Made by a program: the position numbers and the translations under genes. Of a DNA stretch of 64,000 nt, positions 31,822 through 41,574 are shown piece after piece. This DNA is from Pantoea sp. Lij88 (GTDB taxonomy: Bacteria > Pseudomonadota > Gammaproteobacteria > Enterobacterales > Enterobacteriaceae): assembly GCF_030062155.1 (NCBI RefSeq), contig NZ_CP118267.1, positions 186,001 through 250,000 of the forward strand. The letters run 5' to 3'. Position 1 is the stretch's first letter. Each line of letters opens with the position of its first letter. The notes under the pieces were generated by a model. It was not told the DNA's origin. It was given only the letters and a program-made list of their open reading frames with translations, and did no database searches.

Positions 31822-32171
31822 GCGGTTCAGAGGGCGACATTGCGCCTCGCCCTGGGTGCGCAGCGGCAAAGTTAGCCATATCAGGGTCCGCCATGAGCAA
31901 AAAGCGTAGATTAGCCAGTAAAAAACATACACTTGTGCATTCTCTCAGGCGGGCCTGTCGTTGAATTAAAGCCTCCTTCTCACCCTATTGCCTTTACTGC
32001 CTGTTCGCCTGGATGGCTTTGCCCGAAACTGTTAAAGACGGTGAGCAAATACCTCGCCACTTATAACATATCGAGCCGGGTATACCCCTCTGCGTTAAAA
32101 TGGCTGGTCGCCAGAGGAGTAAAAGGGGTCTGGTGACGAATTTAATCATACCGGCAGTGGCCCGATGAGAT
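31822..32171. other. 350-bp region without a supported gene
   Basis: One short frame (31933-32136) lacks a ribosome site and family likeness. No repeats or strong hairpins were noticed. Confidence 0.3.
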
Positions 32172-33344
32172 TTACTCCCGTAATTTACTGTCAGCATAAT
32201 GATTATTGATCGCGTAAAGCGTGCATCTGGACGCACCCTTTTTCTGTTCATTAACGCAGTTACTCAGGGCTGATTTAGCCGCTTCCTGAGAGGTTCTGGC
32301 CCAGTATGATGCTGCCCAGTCACCATCAGAATCCGTGGCAAAGGCTTTTTCATATCGCTGTGTTGATTCATATTCGGAAAATGCTTTTTTCCCCACAGCG
32401 TTCAGCGCTGGCGGCTCAGCCAGTCTGGTGACCGGCAGGCTGATGACTTCCTGGTATGGCTGATGCTGCTGCCTGAGGAAGTTAGCTACCGTGGTCCACC
32501 AGAAACTTTCCGGCGCTGAATCCATGAAAGTGTGCCCATTCTTACCATATGGCGGCATTACGATGAACTGTGCTCCGTTCTCCCTCTGCCGATAGGCGTT
32601 AAACATCTCACGCCCGATATCAGGCGAAAACGATTTATCATTTTCTGCGTAGAGCCACAGCGACGGCGTGTTCGTCGTTTTTCCGTATTGTGCATAGGCC
32701 TGCATCAGACCCGTTTTGTCACAGAGAGATTTCCCGTCAATAGCCCCTCTGCCACCATCGAAATTGATTATGGCCTTCACGCCCGGAAGATTTCTGGCAC
32801 CGGTCGCGATAACAGCAAATCCCCCAGCCGACATGCCAGCCAGCGTGACGTTATCTGCTTCTGCCCAGGGTTTTCTTCGAATGGCCTCAAGTGCCGCGCT
32901 GATGTTCACTACGTCCTGCTCACCGGCCTGCATGTGGGCAGGCTGGCTGCATGAGTGTCCTGCATATTCTGCAGCCCCACTTGACTGTCCGTAGCCCTGC
33001 CGAAGAACGACCACTGCAGCGTAACCATGGCGTGCAAAAGTAATCGCTGTTGAAGCATACCGGTCAGGATTGAGAATCCAGCGGTCAAACTCCGCCTTGC
33101 CGGTCGTTTCATTGGTAATCAATACCACGGGTAACGGCTTGTTACTGAGCGGACGTGTAACCGAAGCATCCAGGACCGCAGGCTCACCATTACTTAGAGT
33201 GACCGACAATGCCAGTGGCTCTCTTATAAGTCCGTCTATCTGCTGATATTCAGGATCCTGTGACTGTGTTCCTGCATATGACGAAAAACTTAAACTGACT
33301 GAAAGTGCTGAAAGAAATAAAAATGCGGTAAAACGTTCAGGCAT
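32172..33344 (-). CDS. secreted alpha/beta-hydrolase with extra C-terminal domain
   Basis: A 390-residue exported protein: signal peptide about 1-24 (ending SSYAGT), then a dienelactone-hydrolase-like domain. The nucleophile Ser lies in LAGMSAGGFA, the acid probably in LYAENDKSF and the His in GKNGHTFMD. The last 70 residues (DWAASYWARTSQEAAKSALS, then NCVNEQKKGASRCTLYAINN) look like a separate small domain of the DUF4189-like kind with a Cys pair. Substrate unknown; periplasmic esterase or peptidase-like activity is likely. Confidence 0.8.
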   Translation of the reverse strand: MPERFTAFLFLSALSVSLSFSSYAGTQSQDPEYQQIDGLIREPLALSVTLSNGEPAVLDASVTRPLSNKPLPVVLITNETTGKAEFDRWILNPDRYASTAITFARHGYAAVVVLRQGYGQSSGAAEYAGHSCSQPAHMQAGEQDVVNISAALEAIRRKPWAEADNVTLAGMSAGGFAVIATGARNLPGVKAIINFDGGRGAIDGKSLCDKTGLMQAYAQYGKTTNTPSLWLYAENDKSFSPDIGREMFNAYRQRENGAQFIVMPPYGKNGHTFMDSAPESFWWTTVANFLRQQHQPYQEVISLPVTRLAEPPALNAVGKKAFSEYESTQRYEKAFATDSDGDWAASYWARTSQEAAKSALSNCVNEQKKGASRCTLYAINNHYADSKLRE

Positions 33345-33754
33345 TTTAAAGGCCTCTCAATTATTTTTCAGTGCCCGTATCGCTTTTGATTTTATCTGAG
33401 CATCCAGCGACACCGCCCTATATGGTCGGTATTAATGACGCATGAGGCCAGAATCCTCCAGTGACAATAAGATGAATAGCGTAAGCAGACATTTTTGAGT
33501 CGTATCCGGAGGTAAATAAATAATGTGGTCAGATGCCGTCTGAATGTGTAAAGCGTTGAACGAGCTTGCTGCTGTCCAAAGGCGGATTTCTCTCACTGCG
33601 GACAATATTACTGTCATGCCTGCTTCGGGTATAAGCCAGCTTTGCTGTCAGTTGAAATCCGGCGTTAAGGGATGGAGGGACCATAGTGATGTTAGATTAG
33701 TCATCCTGATCAAACCTTCCCGAATGGATGAAATTATGGCCTCCTTGTTCACCA
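33345..33754. other. 410-bp region without a supported gene
   Basis: It holds the hydrolase promoter on one side. GGAGG at 33509-33513 precedes an ATG that gives only a few codons. No repeat was noticed. Confidence 0.3.
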
Positions 33755-35326
33755 TTATGTCAGGCCATGCACACGGTTACGGCCATTGTTTTTTGCTTCG
33801 TAGAGGGCCTTATCGGCCTGTTGCTTGAGTCTTATGGCTTCGTCTGAATAGCCATCCGAAATCAGGCTGCTGTAGCCCGCGCTGAGTGTCACGACATGTT
33901 CGGAAAGGCCGGAAGTTTCGTGGGGTATTCTGGCCGCCAGGACGGCGTTCACTGCGCGTTCTGCTATCATTTTCGCGTCACTCTCGCCGCTTAATGGCAG
34001 GATAATGGCGAACTCTTCCCCGCCATAGCGCGCGACCACCGCATCCTGCCACTGCGTAGTTTCTTTCAGGATGGTGCTGACGCGCTGCAGACAGACATCA
34101 CCGGCGACATGCCCGTAGGTGTCGTTGTAACGCTTGAAATAGTCGATATCAAACATGATGAGAGAAACCGGTTCACCGGATTTCTGCGAGCGCTTCAGGA
34201 TCTGGTCAAGCATCGCGTCAAACTGGCGGCGATTTGCCAGTCCGGTAAGCCCGTCAATCAGAGCCAGCGACTGCAGTGTGTGATTAATGGTGGTCAGCTC
34301 ATCCCTGATTTGTGTTAATTCCACCTGATTTCTGACGTTCTTTCTCACCTGCCGGAGAACAAACATTCCCATTCCTGAAATCATTACGAGCAGTATCAGG
34401 TTCAGCAGGACGTCAATGATATTGGCAGAGAACCAGTCTGAACGGATCTTATCCAGATCATATCCTGCGGTGACAATAAGCGGATACTGCTCAAGACGTG
34501 CGTAACCATACACCCGCTCTACCCCATCCAGTGCAGAGCGCCATGTTGCACTGCCACTTGAGGATGTTTTCAGGACAGTTGTGAATAATGGGCTCGTGGA
34601 CAGACTGTGGTTAATGGCCGTATCCGGGAAAGGCCGTATATAGAGCACGGTAGTATCGGACAGAATCAGCCCCAGTACATCGCGGTCACCCAGCGTATAG
34701 TAGTTGTAAAACTGCCGGAAATAGTCAACTTTGACCGTCGCCAGCGCAACGCCGGCAAAGTTACCTTTTGAATCGTTCAGTCGCTGCGAGACCGGAATAA
34801 CAAGGTCACCCGTAGACCGGCTTCGGATAACATGGCCAATCCGGACACGGGCATCATCATGCGTACGGTGCCAGACAAAATAGTCCCGATCGGCATTGCT
34901 GCCTTTTGCCGGAACGTAGTTGCCCGACGTGGCAATCCATTTACCCTGAGCATCATAAATAAACAGGCCATGGAGCTGACGTAGCTTCCCCTGCTGCTCT
35001 TTAAGCTGATTGGCGAAGACGGGCGTTGCAGCATAATCCAGCCCATTGATAGTGAGCTGCCTGACGGCATCCGCCAGTGTAATATCCACCTGCAGGAACG
35101 CATCTTCTGCCTGTTTAGCGAGTGAAACGGACAGGTTGCGGGCATCCTCTTCACGCACTTTCTGATTGTGCTGCCATGATCCCCAGAGCGTCCATATATT
35201 GATTATCACAACAGCAAATATGGTGAGCGAAAGAAAGAAGGCCATGGTACGGCCCAGTGAACTCTGCATTCCTGATGGCGCAAAATTGCCGGGGTTTCTG
35301 TTCAAATCAATTTTTCCGCTCCACAT
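33755..35326 (-). CDS. membrane diguanylate cyclase (dCache + GGDEF)
   Basis: The start giving MWSGKIDLNRNPGN is chosen; the longest frame would add 30 residues encoded by a decayed repeat. The protein of about 523 residues has a membrane helix near 25-50, a periplasmic dCache sensor domain, a second helix (about 325-345) and a C-terminal GGDEF domain with an active-type RYGGEEFAIILPL loop and FDIDYFKRYNDTYGH. No clear RxxD inhibitory site is seen. It makes cyclic di-GMP in response to an external ligand. Confidence 0.9.
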   Translation of the reverse strand: MWSGKIDLNRNPGNFAPSGMQSSLGRTMAFFLSLTIFAVVIINIWTLWGSWQHNQKVREEDARNLSVSLAKQAEDAFLQVDITLADAVRQLTINGLDYAATPVFANQLKEQQGKLRQLHGLFIYDAQGKWIATSGNYVPAKGSNADRDYFVWHRTHDDARVRIGHVIRSRSTGDLVIPVSQRLNDSKGNFAGVALATVKVDYFRQFYNYYTLGDRDVLGLILSDTTVLYIRPFPDTAINHSLSTSPLFTTVLKTSSSGSATWRSALDGVERVYGYARLEQYPLIVTAGYDLDKIRSDWFSANIIDVLLNLILLVMISGMGMFVLRQVRKNVRNQVELTQIRDELTTINHTLQSLALIDGLTGLANRRQFDAMLDQILKRSQKSGEPVSLIMFDIDYFKRYNDTYGHVAGDVCLQRVSTILKETTQWQDAVVARYGGEEFAIILPLSGESDAKMIAERAVNAVLAARIPHETSGLSEHVVTLSAGYSSLISDGYSDEAIRLKQQADKALYEAKNNGRNRVHGLT

Positions 35327-35382
35327 TGATACTGAAACATAATTTATGAATAAGGTAAACGCAAGCGATGCCGCATGGTTCT

Positions 35383-35509
35383 GATGCAGCTTCTCTATGA
35401 CTATGGGATTGAGCATAATGAGTGGGAATGCAGCAGCACGCAGCAGAGAAGATCGCGATAGGTTAAACGTGATAAAGATGAACAGTTATACCCCGCTCCG
35501 GCGGGTTTT
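35383..35509 (+). pseudogene. decayed copy of the 24.4-25.2 kb segment, first part
   Basis: GATGCAGCTTCTCTATGACT (35391 on) matches the 3' end of the secreted-protein gene at 24081 (GATGCAGCTTCTTTATGACT), and the following bases keep the likeness. Directly after, 35462-35509 resembles the end of the zinc-ribbon gene and its terminator (CCCGC-TCCG-GCGGG then TTTT at 35492-35509). The middle of the original is missing, so this is a deletion-fused remnant. Confidence 0.6.
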
Positions 35510-35561
35510 CAGACGGCATTACCGCCGCCTTTTCAGCGAAAATATCAAAACCTTTTACTGC

Positions 35562-36233
35562 TCATTCAGGCTTGATTTTCTCAATCAGAGACTCCCCCTG
35601 ATTATGGATGTTGCCCACTTTTGTTGTAACGGGATGCCAGGAGAAATCCTTCCCGGGCAAAGCGGCATCGTGAGCGATTTCCTGCGCGCGTTCCGGCGTG
35701 GTTTCAGCGCTCAGCCATTCGCGTACAGCATCTGCAGTCAGAACCAGCGGGCAGCGGTCATGGATATCCACCATGCCCTTGTTGCTCGCTGACGTAACGA
35801 TCACAAATCCCTCATGCCCGTGTTCCTGGCCATAAGGCGCCCTGCCAATCGCGGCGAAGAAAAGCGGCGCTTTCTTTTTGTGATAGATGAAGTAAGGCTG
35901 TTTTTTGTCACCCTCCCGCTTCCACTCATACCACCCATTGGCAGGCACAATGGCACGACCGTGCTCCCATAACGGTCTGAACATACGGCCTGTTGCAGCT
36001 GTTTCACCGCGGGCATTAATCAGGGGCTGTTTGTCCCACCACTCCGGGCCATAGCAGTAAACCGGGTCAAAGTGAAACTCATCCTCCCGTTCGTTCAGCA
36101 GGAGAACCTTTGTTCCCGGCGCAACATTAAATCGCGCAATGGGTTCCGGGTCATAAATAATCTCATCTGATTTAAGCCCGAGCGCGTCAAAATACTCGTC
36201 TCTGCTACTGTACTGCGCAAACCGTCCACACAT
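35562..36233 (-). CDS. yedK: SRAP/HMCES abasic-site processing protein
   Basis: A 223-residue SRAP protein. The start ATG at 36233 was chosen because the mature protein must begin with the catalytic Cys2 (MCGRFAQYS) and GGAGG precedes it by five bases; the upstream GTG would bury the Cys. Other marks are RFNVAPG, NARGETAATGRMF and ANGWYEWKREG, with the active His in MVDIHDRCPLVL. It crosslinks to abasic sites in single-stranded DNA and protects them. Confidence 0.95.
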   Translation of the reverse strand: MCGRFAQYSSRDEYFDALGLKSDEIIYDPEPIARFNVAPGTKVLLLNEREDEFHFDPVYCYGPEWWDKQPLINARGETAATGRMFRPLWEHGRAIVPANGWYEWKREGDKKQPYFIYHKKKAPLFFAAIGRAPYGQEHGHEGFVIVTSASNKGMVDIHDRCPLVLTADAVREWLSAETTPERAQEIAHDAALPGKDFSWHPVTTKVGNIHNQGESLIEKIKPE

Positions 36234-36482
36234 AGACACCTCCTCTATTGAGGATAGTGTGATATGCGAAGTTCAGACGTATAACCGTGTATTCAGCAAA
36301 CCGGCAGGGAAATATATGACAACAGGCAGTGAGGCTTTAGGCATTTCGCAGATGTCCTGAGAGGGTTTTATCAGCGGCATGCTGGCTATGATTTATCAGC
36401 GTAATGAGAGATGTCAGACAGATTGTGGAATCGGCAATCTGTGCATAAGGTTAAACCACGCCATTTTATCGCAGAGGTATTC

Positions 36483-36770
36483 ATGCCAGATGTAATGCTT
36501 TTTGGCGAAGGCTGGAAAGGTGAGAAAAGGTCAAGCCGTGTTGCCGGGCCTGATGATTACATAAGCTATATGTCGAAAATAGAATACACACAGAGTCAGC
36601 TTGAGCTTGCGGCACCGGAACCTCTGGCTTTTAAACACAGTTTCCGGGTATCAACATTCCATTCAAATTCCGGACAGGACTATTTAATTGCTGTGTCAGG
36701 AGAAAAGCCACAGGTTGAGTGGGTAGAACAGGCCATTCTGGCACACCAGCCCGCTCCGCTTAAGGGATAG
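36483..36770 (+). CDS. hypothetical protein
   Basis: A 95-residue cytosolic protein from the ATG after CAGAGGTATTC; the longer in-frame start at 36411 has no ribosome site. Sequence MPDVMLFGEGWKGEKRSSRV to LAHQPAPLKG, with a Trp/Gly-rich N-terminus and mixed alpha/beta look. No family is recognised. It lies between the SRAP gene and a decayed repeat. Confidence 0.5.
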   Translation: MPDVMLFGEGWKGEKRSSRVAGPDDYISYMSKIEYTQSQLELAAPEPLAFKHSFRVSTFHSNSGQDYLIAVSGEKPQVEWVEQAILAHQPAPLKG

Positions 36771-37138
36771 CTTATGTGTGTCATATCAACTCACAAAATG
36801 GGACATGATGAACGGCAATAAGGTTTACCGTTCAGAGCGTATATGGCAGACAAGTGCGGTAATCTTTGGTGATCGTCTGGTCATACATTCCCGACTTATC
36901 AGAAGGAGAATTCAGAATAGCCTGTAAACCGGGAACGTATCCTTTCTGCAACTTCCGTGGACCCTGAAAGCGCCCTGACGGTACGGGTTTTTATGACGAT
37001 TCGCCAGCTATCACGGAGATATCCGGAATAGCTGGGAACCGAAATAAACCAGATCGAAAGAGCCTGTTATATAGCGCAAGCATAGCAGTGAGTCACAGGC
37101 AAAAACTTCACCGCACGGGTCATGCTGTCGTGCCGTTT
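36771..37138. other. intergenic region with the second decayed repeat
   Basis: The piece 36903-37060 is annotated separately. The rest, including the region just past the YddW-like stop (37139), holds no supported gene. Confidence 0.35.
36903..37060 (+). pseudogene. decayed copy of the zinc-ribbon gene
   Basis: AAGGAG (36903-36908), then ATA (36917-36919) and codons for ACKPGTYPFCNFRGP followed by TGA, match the intact gene at 25012 (AYRPRTCPFCNFWGP). The first Cys of the first knuckle is changed to Tyr. Likeness continues out of frame (GATAT, GCTGGGAACCGAAAT) to about 37060. The ATA in start position is kept. Confidence 0.65.
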
Positions 37139-38551
37139 TCAGCCACCCCAGCGGCTTTTAAGATAGCTCACCGCCTGCTGCGTCTGTGGCTGATTCAGAT
37201 AGTTCTCTCTGAACAGAATAGTGCCACTGATATTGGGGTTCGATTCATTAAGGTCTAGCTGCTTCTTCAGTTCAGGCACGCCCCCCTGAAGCGTCCAGTC
37301 AGGCTCAATTTTTGATGGTTCGCCCACTTTGTAGAGAGCAAGGCCAATATAGAGCCGGGTTTTGGTCGGTTTCACGACCTCTGCCCACCAGTTTGCCAGC
37401 ACGTCATAACGGGCAGCCTGACGGGAAAATGGCCAGTAGAGCTGGGGTGCGATGTAATCCAGCAGGCCCTGCTGCACCCAGCGACGGGTATCCGCAAAGG
37501 CTTCGTCATAGGCGGCCGCGCCGCGTGTGTCGGAACCGGCAGGATCGTGCGACAGATTACGCCAGACGCCCGCCGGGCTGACACCAAACTCAACTTCCGG
37601 CTTCAGCTGTTTAATTGTCCGTGAAACCTGCTCAATCAGCTGCTGCGTGTTGTGACGTCGCCAGTCTGCTTTGCTGGCAAAACCCTGACCATAACGACTG
37701 AAGGTCTGATTATCGTTAAGCAGCGAACCGGCAGATTCGGAATAGAAGTAGTCATCGAACTGCACACCGTCGATGGGATAGCGCGCAACGACCTCGGCCA
37801 CAATGCTGGTGATCCAGTCGCGCGCTTCGGGGATACCGGGATCGAGCACATAGCGATCGCCAGAGGTGCGGATCCAGTCGCGATGCAAAACAAAAACGCT
37901 GGCCGGATGCAGTGACAGCGTGCGGTTCAGTTCGCTGACGGTTGAAGGTTTGGTATTCACCGAGACCCGGTAAGGGTTGAACCAGGCATGAACTTTAATA
38001 CCCCGCTTGTGCGCCTCATCGAGCATAAACTGCAACGGATCATAACCCGGATCGTCGCCGATTTTGCCGGTCAGCATATCTGACCACGGCAGAATTTTAG
38101 AGGGCCAGAGCGCCGTAGCATCGGGCTTAACCTGGAAAAACACGGTGTTAATCCCCAGGCTTTTCAGCTTATCCAGCTTGTCGGTCAGCGATTGTTGCTG
38201 CAGGCGAATACGCTGCGCCGGACTGGTGCCATTCACTGATGCAACCGGTGGCCAGTCGAGACGCGACACCGTGGCTAACCAGACGCCCCGCACCGGTTCA
38301 TGAACCTGAGGCTGCGCTGGCTTACCCGGCGCGGGTAACGGCTGTTTCGTCACGGGCGGAAAAGGCGTCACCAGTGATTTCGGCGGCTCAGATGCGCAAC
38401 TGACCAGCAACAACGCCGCAGCCAGCGCGACGCCTCGCTTAATAGCGGTTCTGGCCGGTGCAGAAAAGGGATGAAAGACGATGATAAACTCCAGTATTTT
38501 CTGGTCGGTGCGCGAAGAGGAGTATTCTGGGTGACTGTGATTAAATGTCAA
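37139..38551 (-). CDS. yddW: YddW-like glycosyl-hydrolase-fold lipoprotein (GHL10/DUF187)
   Basis: A 470-residue protein with a lipobox (LLLVSC, Cys52) after an unusually long N-terminus, so the real start may be an alternative codon within the first 35. The GHL10 barrel follows: PVRGVWLATVSRLDWPP, FFQVKPDATALWPSKILPWS, HAWFNPYRVSV, YPIDGVQFDDYFYSES and PQLYWPFSRQ. E. coli YddW is a relative and acts on cell-wall glycan in this family's proposed role. Outer-membrane anchored. Confidence 0.9.
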   Translation of the reverse strand: MTFNHSHPEYSSSRTDQKILEFIIVFHPFSAPARTAIKRGVALAAALLLVSCASEPPKSLVTPFPPVTKQPLPAPGKPAQPQVHEPVRGVWLATVSRLDWPPVASVNGTSPAQRIRLQQQSLTDKLDKLKSLGINTVFFQVKPDATALWPSKILPWSDMLTGKIGDDPGYDPLQFMLDEAHKRGIKVHAWFNPYRVSVNTKPSTVSELNRTLSLHPASVFVLHRDWIRTSGDRYVLDPGIPEARDWITSIVAEVVARYPIDGVQFDDYFYSESAGSLLNDNQTFSRYGQGFASKADWRRHNTQQLIEQVSRTIKQLKPEVEFGVSPAGVWRNLSHDPAGSDTRGAAAYDEAFADTRRWVQQGLLDYIAPQLYWPFSRQAARYDVLANWWAEVVKPTKTRLYIGLALYKVGEPSKIEPDWTLQGGVPELKKQLDLNESNPNISGTILFRENYLNQPQTQQAVSYLKSRWGG

Positions 38552-38610
38552 TGCGTTAGCACCGCGGCGAACGTAAATTCGCCGCCTGTAAATTCAGGCT
38601 TCCAAACCCG

Positions 38611-40101
38611 CTAGCGCTGCGGCGTGAATTCAATACCGGCAGCTGCCAGACAGGCTTTAAGGGTGCCAAAGGCATCCTGGCACTGTCGCTCATTGACGCA
38701 GGCGTAACCCAGCAGCAATCCGCGCTCCTCCTGCGGATGCATATAATATTGCGAAAGCGGCCGAACTTTGACTCCACGCTTCAGCGCGTCTGCGGCGATC
38801 GCCACGTCGTCTGCGCCCGCTGGCAGCGGCATCACCAGATGCAGTCCGGCTTCGTGATTGAATGCCGGTAAAAAGGCCGGTCCCAGATAGCGTTCAATCA
38901 GCCTGCAGAGAAACTGCCGCCGCTGACGATATAGCAGCCGCATCCGTCGGATATGCTCCATGTAATGGCCCAGCCGGATAAACTCCGCCAGCGCCCGCTG
39001 AATCAGCAGATGTCCGCCGCGATAGAGTTCCGCCGCCGCGATGCGCAAGGGCTGTGCCAGCGGTTTTGGCACCACCATGTAGCCGATCCGCAGCGCGGGA
39101 TAGAGCGTTTTGCTGAACGTACCCATGTATATCACCGGTGCATCCGCTTCCAGTCCCTGCAGTGAAGGATGTGGCTGCCCGGAAAAACGAAATTCACTGT
39201 CGTAGTCATCTTCCACAATCCAGCTCTGATGACGGCGCGCCAGAGAGAGCAATGCCTGACGGCGGGCCAGGCTCAGATGCACACCCAGCGGATACTGATG
39301 AGACGGCGTCACAAATACCATTTTCGGTGGCGGGCCGCTGTCCGGCACCAGACCCTGTTCATCCACCGGCATCGCCCGAATCTTCAGGCCATTCATACGC
39401 AGCAGATTACGCGTTCCCCAGTAGCCCGGCTCCTCCATCCAGACCCGATCGCCGGGATCACACAACACCCGCGTCACCAGATCCACCGCCTGATGGACGC
39501 CTTCGGTAATCAGGATCTGGTCGGCATCGGCCCGGACTGAACGTGCCACCCGCAGATAGTCCACCAGCGCATGGCGCAGATCGGGGCAACCTCCGCCACT
39601 GCTGTAAACCAGGCGGTGAACGTCAGGCTCACGGTTCAGACGGGCCTGAATCTGACTAAACAGCTTGTGGGGGAATTCGGTGACATCGGGCGCGCCGGGA
39701 ACAAACGCGCCCCACTGATACGGTGATGCGGTGGCATGTCCCAGCAGACTGGCCCCGCGCTTCGACAGCGTTGCCGGTCGCTGCGCCCTCACCGCCTGTA
39801 AATCGGCAATCGCATCGCTCTGCAGACAGTTTTCCGGCAGCGTCTCGGCAATCCAGGTGCCGCTGCCGGTTCGCGCGGTGACATAGCCCTGCGCCATCAG
39901 GCTTTCATAGACGTGCATAACGGTGTTTCGCGACACGCCCAGTTCGCGCGCCAGATCGCGGGTTGGCGGCAAACGGCTTCCGCGCGGGAACACCTCTTCA
40001 GCGATCGCAGCCTGCATGCAGTTCAGCAGTCGCTGATGTAATGAGCCAGTTCTTAAAAACTGTAACCGCGCTAATAGATGATCTGCGTACAACAGTCGCA
40101 A
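38611..40101 (-). CDS. MocR-family PLP-dependent regulator (GabR/PdxR type)
   Basis: A 496-residue fusion of an N-terminal GntR winged HTH (FPRGSRLPPTRDLARELGVS, RNTVMHVYESLMAQGY) and an aminotransferase-like domain. The PLP lysine lies in GTFSKTLYPALRIGYMV. MocR regulators sense PLP and an amino compound. It is divergent from gabT-gabP with 110 bp between the starts; GabR of Bacillus likewise activates gabTD with GABA and PLP, so GABA control is likely. Confidence 0.92.
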   Translation of the reverse strand: MRLLYADHLLARLQFLRTGSLHQRLLNCMQAAIAEEVFPRGSRLPPTRDLARELGVSRNTVMHVYESLMAQGYVTARTGSGTWIAETLPENCLQSDAIADLQAVRAQRPATLSKRGASLLGHATASPYQWGAFVPGAPDVTEFPHKLFSQIQARLNREPDVHRLVYSSGGGCPDLRHALVDYLRVARSVRADADQILITEGVHQAVDLVTRVLCDPGDRVWMEEPGYWGTRNLLRMNGLKIRAMPVDEQGLVPDSGPPPKMVFVTPSHQYPLGVHLSLARRQALLSLARRHQSWIVEDDYDSEFRFSGQPHPSLQGLEADAPVIYMGTFSKTLYPALRIGYMVVPKPLAQPLRIAAAELYRGGHLLIQRALAEFIRLGHYMEHIRRMRLLYRQRRQFLCRLIERYLGPAFLPAFNHEAGLHLVMPLPAGADDVAIAADALKRGVKVRPLSQYYMHPQEERGLLLGYACVNERQCQDAFGTLKACLAAAGIEFTPQR

Positions 40102-40211
40102 TTGGCTCCACCTTTCCTCTCACAATTGGCTCTGGCAACTCACCACGCCTCAGGCATAAATAAACGTGTTTGTCGGGAAATGTAAATACGCATATTAACG
40201 AGGTGGAACAA

Positions 40212-41498
40212 ATGAGCGAAAATAATAACCTGATGCAGCAGCGCAAAGCACAGGCTCTCCCTAAAGGTATCGGTACGCTGTGCGACTGGTACGTTGCCCG
40301 GGCAGAGAACGCCACCTTATGGGATCAGGCCGGTAACAGCTGGATCGACTTCGCGGGCGGCATTGCGGTGCTGAACACCGGCCACCGCCATCCACGCATT
40401 GAACAGGCCATTGCCGATCAGTTAACAAAGTTTACCCATACTGCTTTCCAGATCACCCCTTACGAAAGCTACATCGCCCTGGCTGAGCGCATTAATCAGC
40501 GGGTGCCCATCGCCGGTGCCGCGAAAACGGCCTTCTTCACGACAGGCGCGGAAACGGTTGAAAATGCAGTGAAAGTGGCGCGTGCCTATACCCGCCGTCA
40601 CGGCATCATCACCTTTGGTAACGCGTTTCACGGCCGTACCTTCATGACTATGGCGATGACCGGCAAAGTGGCACCGTATAAGCGGGATTTCGGCCCGATG
40701 CCGCCATCGGTGTTCCATGCCCGCTATCCCAGCGCCGTTCAGGGGATCAGCATTGAGGCCGCACTGACCAGCCTCGACGAAATTTTCACTCAGGACATTG
40801 CGCCGCATGACGTCGCGGCAATCGTGCTGGAGCCGGTTCAGGGCGAAGGCGGATTCCATGCAGCACCTGCAGAGTTTATGGTGCAGCTTCGCGAGCTGGC
40901 TGACCGTCACGGCATTCTGCTGATTGCGGATGAAGTTCAGAGCGGGTTTGCCCGTACCGGCAAGCTGTTCGCCATGGAACATTATCCGGTGAAGGCCGAC
41001 ATCATCACGATGGCGAAAAGCCTGGCGGGCGGAATGCCGCTCTCGGCCGTTGCCGGTCGTGCAGAGGTGATGGATGCGCCAGCACCGGGAGGGCTGGGCG
41101 GAACCTATGCGGGCAACCCGCTGGCTATTGCCTCGGCTCATGCGGTGCTGGATGTTATTGAAGAGGAGCAGCTCTGCCAGCGCGCGGTTGATCTGGGTGC
41201 CCGGCTTGAAGCTGAACTGCAGGAGCATCAGCGCAAACATCCGGACATTGCCGAAGTGCGTGCGCTGGGTTCCATGGTGGCGATGGAGTTCTATCAGGCC
41301 AGCACCGCGCAGGCGGTGCAGAAGATGGCGATGGAACAGGGCCTGTTGCTGCTGACCTGCGGCGCCAAAGGCAACGTCATCCGCTTCCTCTACCCGCTCA
41401 CCATTCCTGATGCCCAGTTCAGCCAGGCGCTGACCATTCTCTCTACGGTGATCGATCACTGTGTCGCATCTGCCGGACATCCCGTCGTCCCAGCCTGA
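40212..41498 (+). CDS. gabT: 4-aminobutyrate aminotransferase
   Basis: A 428-residue class-III aminotransferase. The ATG giving MSENNNLMQQRKAQALPKGI has GAGGTGG before it. Marks are AVLNTGHRHPRI, TGAETVENAVKVAR for PLP phosphate binding, LLIADEVQSGFARTGKLFAM and the PLP lysine in ITMAKSLAGGMPLSAV. It transfers the amino group of GABA to 2-oxoglutarate. Length equals GabT (426) and PuuE (421); sequence alone does not separate the two. A GABA permease gene follows 76 bp later. Confidence 0.93.
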   Translation: MSENNNLMQQRKAQALPKGIGTLCDWYVARAENATLWDQAGNSWIDFAGGIAVLNTGHRHPRIEQAIADQLTKFTHTAFQITPYESYIALAERINQRVPIAGAAKTAFFTTGAETVENAVKVARAYTRRHGIITFGNAFHGRTFMTMAMTGKVAPYKRDFGPMPPSVFHARYPSAVQGISIEAALTSLDEIFTQDIAPHDVAAIVLEPVQGEGGFHAAPAEFMVQLRELADRHGILLIADEVQSGFARTGKLFAMEHYPVKADIITMAKSLAGGMPLSAVAGRAEVMDAPAPGGLGGTYAGNPLAIASAHAVLDVIEEEQLCQRAVDLGARLEAELQEHQRKHPDIAEVRALGSMVAMEFYQASTAQAVQKMAMEQGLLLLTCGAKGNVIRFLYPLTIPDAQFSQALTILSTVIDHCVASAGHPVVPA

Positions 41499-41574
41499 TT
41501 TTGCTGGCGCGTTAACGCAAGTTTATCCCCGTTCGTCCGGCCATACAGGCCGGACGCCGCCTGGAGACGTTTAC

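Noticed and set aside
31933..32136. 67-codon plus-strand frame in the gap before the secreted hydrolase
   Set aside because: No ribosome site or family likeness, and Cys/Pro/Ser composition unlike a real protein.
40422..41480. Long 352-codon minus-strand frame opposite gabT
   Set aside because: It is an antisense shadow of the GC-rich gabT gene; the His/Arg-rich product has no family likeness.
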